Shown: positions 23,702 to 34,189 of the stretch, one piece after another
Position numbering within the stretch: the first letter of the stretch is position 1
Layout: each line of letters begins with the position of its first letter
From: Krasilnikovozyma curviuscula
Taxonomy: Eukaryota > Basidiomycota > Tremellomycetes > Cystofilobasidiales > Mrakiaceae
Direction: 5' to 3'
Length of the DNA: 60,616 bases
NCBI GenBank assembly: GCA_014825775.1
Contig: MVAQ01000123.1
Span: 1-60,616 of the forward strand
The notes under the pieces: model-generated
Databases searched by the model: none
What the model saw: the letters and a program-made list of their open reading frames with translations, nothing else
What the model was told of the DNA's origin: nothing
Position numbers and translations under genes: made by a program

Positions 23702-24746
23702 ATGACATCCTCACTTCTATCTCCGGTTGCTTCCAGGAGCTATCGTCAGTCGCCTTTGTCGCCCTTGAACACAAGCTCCTCCTCTTCGTCTCCTCGTTCT
23801 TCACCACATTCCTCTCCACGACACTCGCCTCTCTCATCCTCGCCGATATCAGGCTCGCACCGAAGAGCAGCATTCAAACAGCCCACCTTTGTCAACGAAC
23901 TCTGGCGAGACAAGTTTCGGAAAAGATGTGAAATCGACCGCTCGGCTGCGAGGAAAAGGAAGCTCGGGAGGAGTATCGACGGTGGTAGTAGTGAAGGAGA
24001 GGGCGATGGTATGGATGAAGGTGATGATAATGATGATACTGAGGTCACCGAAGACGAAAAGCTAGTACGTTTTTTTTTACAGATTCTCTTCGTTGTCGCT
24101 TATTCATGTATGAGCGCTAATTTAGTTTCTCGTTCATTTCGAAAGTTTTTTGCCCGAATAATATCTCTACAGAATCGCCGACGTATTCAGGAATCTCTGG
24201 CCCATTCACCGAGTATCACAGACCAGGATATCGACCGCTTGCTGGAAGAGGACGCGCTTGAACAACAAGGCTACCTCGTCTCACCTTTGGAGACCGTTCA
24301 GGAAGAAGAGGTACCTGAAGATGTCTTGCAAGCGCTTCAAGCAGAAAACTACGACCACGATATGGATTTTGATGACCACTACCAGCCGAGTGAGTGTTAC
24401 ACATCATATCGCTTCGGAACTTGGTGTGCTAACAATCGCTTTTCGCTCGCCGGCGTCGCTTTCTTAGCCGGTCACCCACAATCATCCATTCTCATTTACT
24501 GCCCTTACTGTCCACCTTCACCCTTGATGCAGGTGTCTCCGACGTCGCCTGGTAGTCTCATCTGTCCAGCCTGTAATTGCAGTTTGACGCAGCACGAAGT
24601 CTTGAGTTTTCAAGCTGGAGGATTTGGAGGTCCATTCGGAGAAGAATCTGACGAGTGAGTCTTAGCTTTCGTTGTTTCCGATTTCTGGTTACATACGGTC
24701 CTAACATGAAGCCTCATTGCGCATTGACAGAATGGCGCTCGACTAA
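23702..24746 (+). CDS. RPA-interacting protein (RPAIN/RIP-alpha-like)
   Basis: The ATG at 23702 opens a Ser/Pro-rich disordered leader, then the conserved basic N-terminal motif (RRAAFKQPTFVNELWRDKFRKRC), an acidic linker, and after an intron a helical middle part (NRRRIQESLAHSPSITDQDIDRLLEEDAL). A C-terminal Cys pair domain (CPYC...CPAC) follows, the RPA_interact zinc-binding region. Intron 2 starts at the GTGAGT after the QPSE-like end of the middle exon and rejoins as TGHPQSSILIYCPYC. A third intron is likely, because a GTGAGT donor overlaps the apparent TGA at 24656; it would join to a 16-nt last exon encoding MALD and a TAA at 24744-24746. Family knowledge: RIP-type proteins carry replication protein A into the nucleus. 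Length is about 270 residues. Without the last intron the protein simply ends at ESDE. Confidence 0.78.
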
Positions 24747-25640
24747 AATCAACTCCGTAACTTCACGTATTCGCACCTAATTGAGTACCTCGTCTAGGTA
24801 AGTTGTTTCTGTCTTCCTCATTGAAGCTTTTCTAAAACTTGTTACGTCTCTGTTCGCTCAACTTCAGTGCCAACCCTTCAACCTCGCATCTGCCCTGCTC
24901 CAAACAATATGAATGTTACTACTGGGTCTGTCCTCACACAACCATTCAAATGATACCCAACTGCTCTCTAATAGGAGTGTATCCATACCCACAAGTCGTT
25001 GTAGAAGAAGCATATCCTACCCTGTATGTTTGCATAAAAAATAAAGTAAAAAGCTGTCAGCGTAACATTCCCGCCAGGCTCGTCGCTGAGTTGAAAGAGC
25101 GCATTGATGCTTGGAACCATACACAAAGAGAGAACTTTACCATTATGATTTCTCAGGGTTTCGAGCGCAACAACACAGCGCAACCTTCTCATTGGCTGAC
25201 AGAACGGCGGGTTTTTGTGGTCGGTAAATTCTCGGTATCGCTCACATTTCGCTGATCCAGCTACGATGACCAAACGTTTCTCATGCGAGACTCACCCTGC
25301 CTTCATTCTCTTTGAGAGGTGATTCTTCACTGACTTTTTAATTATAGAAGACTAGAGAATAAACTCCTGTGGTGATGAGGGAGAAAAGGCGACGGAGGGA
25401 GGAGCGTTTGATGGATGCGAGGAAAGAGAAGGAGACAGACGAAATACTTATTGCTCAGCCTGTGATACTCACAACAGTCCCCATATCATTCCTTCTCGCC
25501 CCCGAAAGAAGAAAAGAAAACCGAGCGCAGAAAAAGGACCCTAGGTCGAAACGGGAACAAAACACCGAGAGGAAAGGCATGATGGCCACGACTTCCTTTT
25601 TCTCATCTGCAACCAACCACATTTCTCTCTTCACCTCAAA
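24747..25640. other. Intergenic: RPA-interacting protein 3' flank and beta-glucosidase promoter
   Basis: This 894-bp gap lies between two plus-strand genes. A GTAAGT...AG pair at about 24799-24828 looks like a possible 3' UTR intron. A 138-codon open frame (24839-25255) lacks an early ATG and any family motif. The last 270 bp before the beta-glucosidase start are purine-rich, then C/T-rich next to the ATG, as fungal promoters often are. Confidence 0.4.
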
Positions 25641-28600
25641 ATGACTCAAGTCACTCCTCTCACTGCTGAGACCCTCGTCCCAGAGCTCCTCATCAAGGAG
25701 CTCACCCTCCCTGAGAAGGTTTCGTGAGTTCGCGTGTCCTTTTCTTTCACCGACGTGAGAATGCACACTTTTTTTCTAACGATATGTTCTTTGCTCCCCT
25801 TTTCCTTTTCCTCATTGGAACGTGAACGATCTCCAGTCTTCTCGCTGGACGAGACATGTGGTAAGCAGCTTTTGTCGGAAGCTCGTCGGCGTTCGCAGAA
25901 TGATTTCCTAACACGCTCGCTTTTTTGTCCTTAACCAAAAGGCACACTGTCCCCATCGACAGAGTTGGTCTTCCTAGCATCAGAGTCAGTGACGGACCCA
26001 ACGGGTGAGCAAAAAACTCTGATATTCGAGTTTGTCGGCGATTAGTTTACTGACGCTGAAGCATACGAATCTCTGCCTTCCTCCTAACCCAGTGTGAGAG
26101 GAACTGCCTTCTTCAACGGTGTTCCCTCTTCCTGCTTCCCGTGTGCTACTGCTCTGGCCGCCACTTGGGATCTTGATTTGGCCCAGCGTATCGGTGGTGC
26201 CATTGCTGATGAAGCCATTGCTAAAGGAGCTTCTTGTGTCCTTGGTCCAACCTGTAATATCCAGAGATCGCCATTGGGAGGTAGAGGTTTCGAGGTCAGT
26301 GATCTTTGCTGTATACAGCCCAGTTCGCCGCGCACTGATGATCGACGGGATTCCTTCTTCCTCATAAACCCAGTCGTACTCTGAGGATCCATTACTTTCC
26401 GGTAAAATGTCTGCTGCTTGGATCAACGGCCTTCAGGATAAAAAAATCTCTGCCACCCTGAAGGTAAGCTCTCTTTACTCGTGGCTAATGTTTCGCAACA
26501 CTAATCTAGCACTATCCTCCCAAGCACTTCATCGTGAACGATGCTGAGACTGAGAGATTCAGCAGTATGTCAGCTGTTTCTACCATTGATTACGCACCTC
26601 ACACCTCATAGTTCCTCTTTCGCTTTCCTAGTGTCCTCTGAGGTTGGCGACAGAGCCCTCCGCGAAATTTACCTGCGTCCATTCGAAATCGCCCTCAAGG
26701 AGTCCAACCCATGGGCAATCATGTCTTCTTACAACCGAATCAACGGAACTCATGTTTCTGAGAATCCTCTTGTTCTCAAGAGTAAGTGATTGTTCCCAGT
26801 GAACAAGCTGCGCTTCCGGCCTTGGGCTCATCACCTTGACATTTTTCTAATTTCTCAGACATCCTTAGAGAGGAATGGGGCTTTGATGGTGTGAGTGTCT
26901 TTTGCCAACATGAACAATCTGAATCTTGCTTACCTGTTTCGGTTTTTATTTGGATGATAGCTTGTTATGTCAGATTGGGTATGTACTTGCCGCAGACCAT
27001 AATTTAAGCAGTGGAAGAACTAACCTACCTTGACTTTCACTTAGTGGGGAACTTACTCTACCGTTGAAGCCGCCGAGGCTGGTCTTGACCTTGAAATGCC
27101 GGGAGCTACCGTTCACAGAGGCGGGCTCCTGATGTCAGCTGTGAGATGTAAGTTCATCGCGATGATCGGCTTGCTCTGATATATGACTTACCGTTAGTCA
27201 TTTTTCTATACAGCCGAAAAGATCACCGTTGAAGTCATCGATAAGCTCGTCCTCCGAGTCCTTACGTTTATCAAGATCTGCTTGATCCCAGAGGTGTCCG
27301 CTGTCGAATCTGGTGTCGACACTCCATTCACCCGATCCATCCTCCGTGAATCTTCCGCTCAGTCCATTGTCCTTCTCAAGAACACGGCAAACGTCCTGCC
27401 AGTCAACATCAAGAAAACCAAGTCCATCGCCGTCATTGGTCAGAACGCCGAGTTCGCTCAGATATCTGGTGGTGGTTCTGCTTCCATGAAGGCTACCAGA
27501 GTTGTTAACGTTATAGACGGTATCAAGGAGGCTGTTGGATCTGACGCTACTGTAACCTACGCTACTGGTGCTTACGGTGAGTGTGCCTAGGGTAGACACG
27601 ACTGAAGATATATGTCGCTGATAGCGCTTGTGTCTTTGTGCAGCTCACAAGCTTCTCCCACCTCTCGGCCAATCTCTTGTTTCACCAACATCCGGAAAGG
27701 CTGGCTTTGACTGGACCTGGTATAACTCTGATCCATTCGGTTCTGATGTCAAGCCACCTGTTGCCGGTTCTCTCCACCTCACCGACTCTATTGCCTTCAT
27801 GGCCATGGATCCTCAACCAGGAATCGACCCATCCACTGCATATGCTCTCATGAGTGGAAACTTTGCCTGTCCAGTCGGAGGAGATTGGGACTTCTCCGTC
27901 GTTGTCAACGGCAAAGGAAAGCTTTACGTCGATGGTCAGTTGGTCGTCGACAACTGGACGACTCAAGTCAAGGGTGAAGAGTTCTTCGGTACTGGTACCA
28001 GGGAAGAGTTCGGCTCCATCAAGCTTGAAGGTGGGAAGACATACTTGGTCGAGTTCCACTTCAAGTGCCCACCAGACAACGGCGGTGAAGGTTTCGCTGC
28101 TGGACTCGGTGCTTGGAGAGTCGGTGCTGCAAGAAAAATTGATCCAAAGGAGGAGATCAAGCATGCTGTCGAGCTTGCCAAGGCTTCCGATGGTACGTTC
28201 TACAGTTCCAGATCGATTCATGGTGATTTGACTAACATCTCCTCTGTGCAATTACTAGTTTCTGTTCTCGTCATTGGCTTGAATGGCGAATGGGAATCTG
28301 AAGGATTTGACAGAAAGGACATGAAGTAAGCAATACGTGTCCAGCTCATGCGATCTATCTCTGAATTTTCTTTCTCTTCACCAGGCTTCCACCGGGTGTT
28401 GACGACCTCGCTGCGGCTGTTCTTGCTGCCGTCCCATCTACCATTGTTGTCACTCAATCTGGAACTCCAATTGAGATGCCATGGGCCAACCAAGCGAGTA
28501 CCCTCTTGCACGCTTGGTTCGGTGGCAATGAAGGTGGACACGCTATCGCCGATGTCATCTTTGGTAAAGTCAACCCAGCAGCCAAGCTCTCCCTATCTTT

Positions 28601-29285
28601 CCCAAAGAGGCTCGAGGACAACCCGACCTTCCTCACTTTCCCGTAAGTCAGCTCGCGTGCGCCCCATCGGCTATTAGCTGCTGATAAGTGCTCTGTTTTT
28701 ATTTGGTTCAGAGGTGAGAACGGAAAGAACTACTATGGTGAAGGAATCTATGTTGGTTACAGATACTACGAGAAAGCCTCGTGAGTGTCGGCCGAGCTCT
28801 TCGTCGAGATTCAGACTGTCTAACGTTGCGTTTCTCCTAGCCTCGAAACTCTCTTCCCATTCGGTCACGGTCTCTCTTACACCACCTTCGCTCTCTCGGG
28901 ACTCAAAGCCCCAACCACTTTCAGCACTTCCGCCGGTCTCCTGACCAAATCAGGCTTCTCCTTCTCTGTCGACGTCAAGAACACAGGTTCCATTGCCGGA
29001 GCAGAAGTTGTTCAAGTCTACGTCACCGATACTGAATCCTCGTTGGCTCGTCCACCAAAGGAGCTGAAATCCTTCCAGAAGGTCTTTTTGCAGCCAGGCG
29101 AGTCAAAGACTGTCTCGTTCACCCTCGACAGGGCTGCGCTCGGATACTGGGACGACCGAAAGAACACCTGGATCGCCGAAAAGGGAGAGTTCGGTCTCGT
29201 TGTTGGTACTTCATCAGCTGACGAGAAGGCTCTCACTGCCAAGTTTACCTTGGAGGAGACTCTCGAGTGGACCGGTCTTTCTTAG
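25641..29285 (+). CDS. GH3 beta-glucosidase with PA14 and fibronectin III-like domains
   Basis: About a dozen exons splice to roughly 840 residues, the normal length of PA14-type fungal GH3 enzymes. The order is: GH3 N-terminal barrel ([42 protein letters not shown]), and the nucleophile motif GLVMSDWWGTYS, whose Asp codon is at 26973-26975. Then come the GH3 C-terminal sandwich ([22 protein letters not shown]) interrupted by a PA14 insert (about 27700-28190), the [13 protein letters not shown] segment, and a C-terminal Fn3-like domain ([23 protein letters not shown]). Family knowledge: the enzyme removes terminal beta-D-glucose from cello-oligosaccharides or aryl-glucosides. The ATG at 25641 gives [11 protein letters not shown] with no signal peptide, so the enzyme is probably intracellular and would act on imported disaccharides. 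Stop at 29283-29285. Confidence 0.94.
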
Positions 29286-29447
29286 ATAGTCGGCTTGAGG
29301 CGAAAACTGCTGTAGATAGAAAAGAGGCCAACAGTCTTCTGAATACCCGTCTCATGACTATCATGGGGCTCTCTGTATTATTTGTCATCATCTGAGCACT
29401 ACGTAAACGCAAGTTTCCATAAAGTCAAACGCGCCCCGCGAAGTACA
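29286..29447. other. Short intergenic spacer
   Basis: This 162-bp gap holds the beta-glucosidase 3' end and the upstream region of the next gene. Nothing specific was recognised. Confidence 0.4.
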
Positions 29448-30374
29448 ATGGATTTCACAACTCAGCGTCGAATTGAGCTTGGGTCGCTCTTTGCGTTTGG
29501 TTGGTCCTTAACACCATCCCAATGTATCGGAGAAGCAGCGACAATTCCAGAGATCTATACTACCAACCTGGCTTCCCTTCTCAACAGCAGCAGCCATTCT
29601 ATCCAGCGGTTCCGACATCTGCATGGTACGCTCCGGCAGCCTTTTCTCGTGACTTCTCAAACAGCAGAGGAGGATGGATTCGAAACCCAATTCGGAAAAG
29701 AGATCAAGATAGATTTGACTACCCCAATGCTGCACACTACAGCTACTCAGCACCAACCACACCTGAAGCTGGTAGACAAGTCGGGTTACCAGATGTTGAA
29801 GGGGATGGCTCAGGGGTACCTGGTGGAAGTACCGCCCTCGTCAAGTCTACCAACAAAGGTGGTGAACTGGTGGTCAGATTCGAGGCAGGAGAAAAGAAGG
29901 GCGAGGAGAAGAAAGGGAAAGAAGATCAGTTCATTCCACCCTTGCTTTCGCTACATGAGTGGTGCAGAATCTACTCAATTCCTAGAACTACCGAGTAAGT
30001 GGTACTAATGGCTTCCAGTCTTATAAACTATTGACTTCATACCTTCTCTCGTTATGAAGGCGCAAGCTTGAACTTCTTGCTGTGACAGGTAATACCCGAT
30101 GGATCTACATCGCTACGGTTCATGCCTGACTGACCGATTTACTCTTTAATCAGGTCCATCATCCTTAGTTCACGTCGACAAGAGCTTTTTGCTCAATCCA
30201 GAAGGTGTCACATACCGAGGACATCAAGTTCAAGGCCTTGTACCGACCGAGGTGTCAGAAGTTCAAGTTGCGCTGGCACGTTGGCAGGAGGGCGTTGGGC
30301 CTTGGGGTAGACCGCGTAGTATGTCACCACAACATAATGGAAGGGAATTAGGAATTTACGGTCGGAGGAGATGA
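29448..30374 (+). CDS. Unrecognised protein, Gln/Pro/Tyr-rich N-terminus
   Basis: I do not recognise the family. The C-terminal half is read across two clear introns (29997-about 30059 and about 30089-30154) that keep one frame. The product has an aromatic, Gln-rich N-terminal part, a basic Lys/Glu/Gly linker, then a compact region (LSLHEWCRIYSIPRTTERRKLELLAVTG...VHVDKSFLLNPEGVTYRGHQVQGL), ending in an Arg-rich tail at TGA 30372-30374. Two starts are possible. ATG 29448 has a strong context (A at -3, G at +4) and reaches this frame if 29483-29550, a 68-nt intron with a CTTAAC branch-like site, is removed. ATG 29522 is in frame without that splice but has a weak context. I favour the first, though its donor GTCGCT is non-ideal. 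The product is about 230-240 residues. The gene is convergent with ALG9, 113 bp away. Confidence 0.6.
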
Positions 30375-30487
30375 AATCTGTGAATAGACTTGCGGAGTGA
30401 CATGTTTCATTATCAAAGTCTGGTTTGGAAGAAGTCATGATTATATTATAGGACTACATAATTGAATTTTGTGTTGCTTCTTTTACT

Positions 30488-33210
30488 TTAGAACGTCTTT
30501 TCGGATACTTTCCTCACGTAAGTCCTCTCGGCGCTGTTCCTTCCCTCCTTTTTGGCGAGTAAGCAAAACTCGCCCCACTGTCTCTGCTCTTCAGCCCACT
30601 TTCCTGGAAGCCAGAACGCGCGGACATGAGATGGGGTGTTTTGTGTGTCGAGGATTGGGAGGCAGTCAAGTCTTTCCCAGTCAGGCGATTGAGTGTAAGT
30701 GGGGTCGGACGAGGCAGCTTGGTGTGGGTAGTAGGAGTCGATGAGGTAGGTACACGTTGAGGGTTCAACCTGAGCGAGGAAAAGAAAGAACAAATAAAAG
30801 AAGTCAGTATCTTCCAAAAACAAAAAAGGAGAGAGAGAGGGAAACCAGTAGCACTCACATATACGGATGCATCTCCTTCGTTCATGTCGTTGAGACCAGT
30901 AGTAGGCCACCTCGTACCTTCCCTTCTCCACATCCCATCTGGAGTAGGCCCACTCTCTGGAAATCTCTGAGGTAAGTTTCCATCAAACCCACTCTTGATA
31001 AACCTGACGTCAACACCGTTAGGCACGGTCCAACCACCAGTATATCTGTACCATTCCTTTCCGAAGCACAGCCTGAGAGGTTCTTCAAGCTCGATAGTGA
31101 GGAGTGGTGACAAGTCCCATTGATCCCAGTCGTTCGTGCCGTTGTGTGCAATCGGCTTAAAGCCTCTCGTGTGGAGAAGCGATGGCAACTCATCGTACTC
31201 GAGGTGGTGAGTTACCCGGAGTGGGGCGAAATAGTAGAACTGAACAGCAAGGATCCTTGAGAAGGAGATTGCAGAGACAGAGAGAACGACAGCGAGGGTA
31301 AGCCAGCCCATGAGTTTTGTGATGGACGCCTGAAAGGGTGAAGGAGTTGGATAGTCAGTAATCTTGTTCGGGGAGAAATAAATAGATAGAGTGTTATTCG
31401 GACTCGCCTTGTAAGCTGACTTTGTAGCTACAGCGTAGGTGTTCTCCACCCAACCTCTAGCCAAGAACAAGGTTACAGCGGCGTTGAGTCCAAGCAAAGG
31501 GTAAAGGGGGTACATGAATCTCTCCTCTTTGTGAGCCTGAGCACTGAGGACAGCCAACCATAGGTAGAACCCACTGAGACGAATGGCCATCAAAGTGTAA
31601 GGACTGGATTCATCTGCTTTGGGTCTGCGCTGCGCAGCCCCCAGACGGCGGTAGTCGAACATGTAAGTGATAGCCAGAGCTGGGAGTGAGAAGAGAGCCA
31701 TGGGAAGCATGAAGTTGAAGTTCAAGAAGAGGTTGGTAAGGTAGTAGGTTGATGATTCCGTTCCGTAGAGTTCTGGACCTTTGCTCTTCGAGAATATGTT
31801 ATAGAGGACGATGTTCAAGGTTGGGAACGTCCATTTGCCATAAGCGTAGGAATCCAGAATCACAATTGGAGTCTTCAGAGATAGTACCCAGGTAAGTAAA
31901 TTTCAACCTCTTAGTACGGTATAAATTAGTATGAATTAGAGTAATGGGTACTTACGATCACAACCAATCCAGCCAACAACGCGCTGCCGGCAAGTCTGCC
32001 AACCCTCTTCACAGCCAAAGCACCCTTTCCACTCCAGAGCGCCTTGTCAGCTCCATTTACAAACACTTCCTCAACCAAGAACGGAAGTGAGAGCAACAAA
32101 GAGAATGGCCAGGCAAACACAGCGCCTGAGGCAAAGAAGAAGACGGCGGCAGAAACTCGTCTGGTGGCTTTGGAGGTTAACGATGAGGTGATTGGTAGAG
32201 TGAAAGAATAGGCGAGGAGAGTAGTGAACATGGTGACGGTAGATGGGATGAAAGCTGAGAAGACGAAAGTGTCAGATGTCGTATGAAGCACAAGACGAAG
32301 CGAGAGTTGACCGACAAGTTGAAGCACTCCACATTCCAGCGCTGAACATCATCATGAACAACCAGTATTTTCCAGCACGGTCATTCACATTTTCAACAAT
32401 AGCTCTGTAGAATCTGGCTTCAGCGAAGGAGCAGATGAAGGCGTATGAGATTCTGAGAGCGAAAAATTGTTGCCTCTGCAGAGCGAAAAGCATGTGTTAA
32501 GTGATGTCAGAAAGCCATTTCGAAATGCATGAAGCTATAGCAATGGATTCTGACCTTGCCAAATCCAAGAATCCAGGGAACCAACTCTACCAGTGGTAGA
32601 TGCGCTGCGATGAAACTCCAGCTTCTGATAGCGAACTCGGGAGCTAATTCCCAAGTTTGGAAACCGGTACCGTGAGACAGATAATGCAAAGGTTCCCAAA
32701 AGTTGAAGACTTTTTAACGTTTTAAGAGATACGTCAGTTCCAGCCAAAAGCGGACGTGTATGAGAAAAATGGCAGGAGTTAAGAAAAGTCTCTCACCTTC
32801 GTCACAGTCAGAGAAGCCAGTGTACATGGCTGCTGTAAAACGAATGAAGACAAGCATTCGGAAAGCCAGGGAGAGTGAAGGTGTCCAAGGTGGTTGAGCG
32901 GACCTAAAATGCAACGACGAATTCCCCCAAACGACTTTTCAATTTAAAAGGACCCTTTCAACGCCATAGGTATTACTGACCGTCTCATAAGATCCACCAT
33001 CAGGGTAGTGTGCCTTTCAACCCATCTGACAGGCTTCTGAGCACCTAGTTTGTTGGCTGCCTGAGCAGCTTTCTCTGCCCTAGAGCCAGCACCTCTGAAA
33101 CGCATGGTTTCATACCCAGCACCGGTAGTCATAACCTGTAATAAAAAAGGAGAGACCACTTAGTCTCCATGTCCCATTTATCCAGACTAAAGGAAACATA
33201 CATTTGCCAT
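30488..33210 (-). CDS. ALG9: Alg9-type alpha-1,2-mannosyltransferase (GT22)
   Basis: The start at 33208-33210 opens a nine-base coding exon (MAN) spliced to VMTTGAGYETMRFRG. After a cytosolic leader the GT22 luminal signature appears: TGFSDCDEVFNFWEPLHYLSHGTGFQTWEL, with the acidic residues expected for catalysis. Repeated membrane segments follow (SAAVFFFASGAVFAWPFSLLLSLPFL; FNFMLPMALFSLPALAI), then the conserved AHKEERFMYPLYPLLGLNAA motif of ALG9 proteins, a luminal C-terminal domain, and the stop at 30488-30490. Family knowledge: Alg9 adds the seventh and ninth mannoses to the dolichol-linked N-glycan precursor on the luminal side of the ER, using dolichyl-phosphate mannose. About eight introns are present and the estimated length is near 650 residues. 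The FNFWEPLHY plus HKEERF pair separates ALG9 from the ALG12 and GPI-mannosyltransferase branches of GT22, as far as I can judge by eye. Confidence 0.93.
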
Positions 33211-34189
33211 GACGTTCCAAATACTTCTTTTGAAAAATGTGGTTTGAAAGTACAATACACGGAAGATTAGGTACAGACCAGCAGGAAGAAGAAGAAGAAG
33301 AACGTTATACGTTACTTACCACTATGCTTTTATAAGCAGAAAAAAAAAGTACGGGAATGAGGTGGTTGCTCGGGCAACATCAGCGCTGGGCCTTGGGACG
33401 ACGCGGTTCACGAGTCCGTCCATCAGAGTAATCTTATCAAACGGGATCGCGCCAGAATTGGACCTGGAACGAGGAAATTCGCGCTTTAGATATAATCTTG
33501 AGATACCTGAGAGGAGTGAGTCCGTTTTACAGAGGACGACACAGGTTCCGAATCGAGTGTGTATCCAATGCGACGCTCTATTCGGCCTGGATTTGAGCTG
33601 CCAGCTACCTTTCCCCCCAGTGGGTCCTATAGCAAAGGAGTAAGAGCTTCAAAAGTTGCTCACATAAAAAAGTGGACTCCCTGTGTTTTGTTTTGACTTT
33701 AGCTGGACCCCCTATTTTCTCTCTTTTTTTTTTCTCTTTTTTTTTTGAGTACCAGAGAAGATATGATTAGACCTCTACTATCCCCTTCTAAGAGCTTTTA
33801 AGGCTGGTCGTCACCCAGGAACTCGTATCAGTGCGTTTCCACCGGTACAATATGCGGCGTGACCCCCTGGGACAATGCCGTAGCCTCGGAGAATGGCAGA
33901 GGCCGGGCGGGGGGACAAAGGTGGGGGACAACTTTTCGCGATGTGATTTCTGCCGTGAAAAACGCGTCAAGAAAGCTCATAGTTGGATGAAATGATCTTA
34001 TAGAACTACAGCAAGTGCTGTGATGTTTCAAGCTCCTGGTAAGAGGGAAAAGCGACAAGTTGTTCGATGTATTTTTAGGTCGCCCGCCGCACAAGTGCTT
34101 GCAAATTGGGCTCCTTCGCAGCTTTTCTGTGCCCCAATGGTTCTTCTGCCGCACCAACCACCCCCTCGAAGAAATCGTTCGTGTCCAAA
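33211..34189. promoter_or_regulatory. Divergent promoter region (ALG9 / Dal5-like permease)
   Basis: This 979-bp gap separates two divergent starts. Two T10 runs at 33724-33733 and 33737-33746 form a poly(dA:dT) tract of the sort that excludes nucleosomes at fungal promoters, and an A9 run lies near 33343. An open frame at 33362-33643 has no recognisable domain. A GTAAGA...TTTTTAG pair at about 34037-34078 could be a 5' UTR intron of the permease gene. Confidence 0.5.

Noticed and set aside
24839..25255. 138-codon frame between the RPA-interacting protein and beta-glucosidase genes
   Set aside because: It has no early ATG, no family motif and no clear splice partners; more likely UTR or spacer.
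27682..28251. 189-codon minus-strand frame in the beta-glucosidase PA14 region
   Set aside because: It is antisense to a long conserved coding exon and shows no independent motif or start context.
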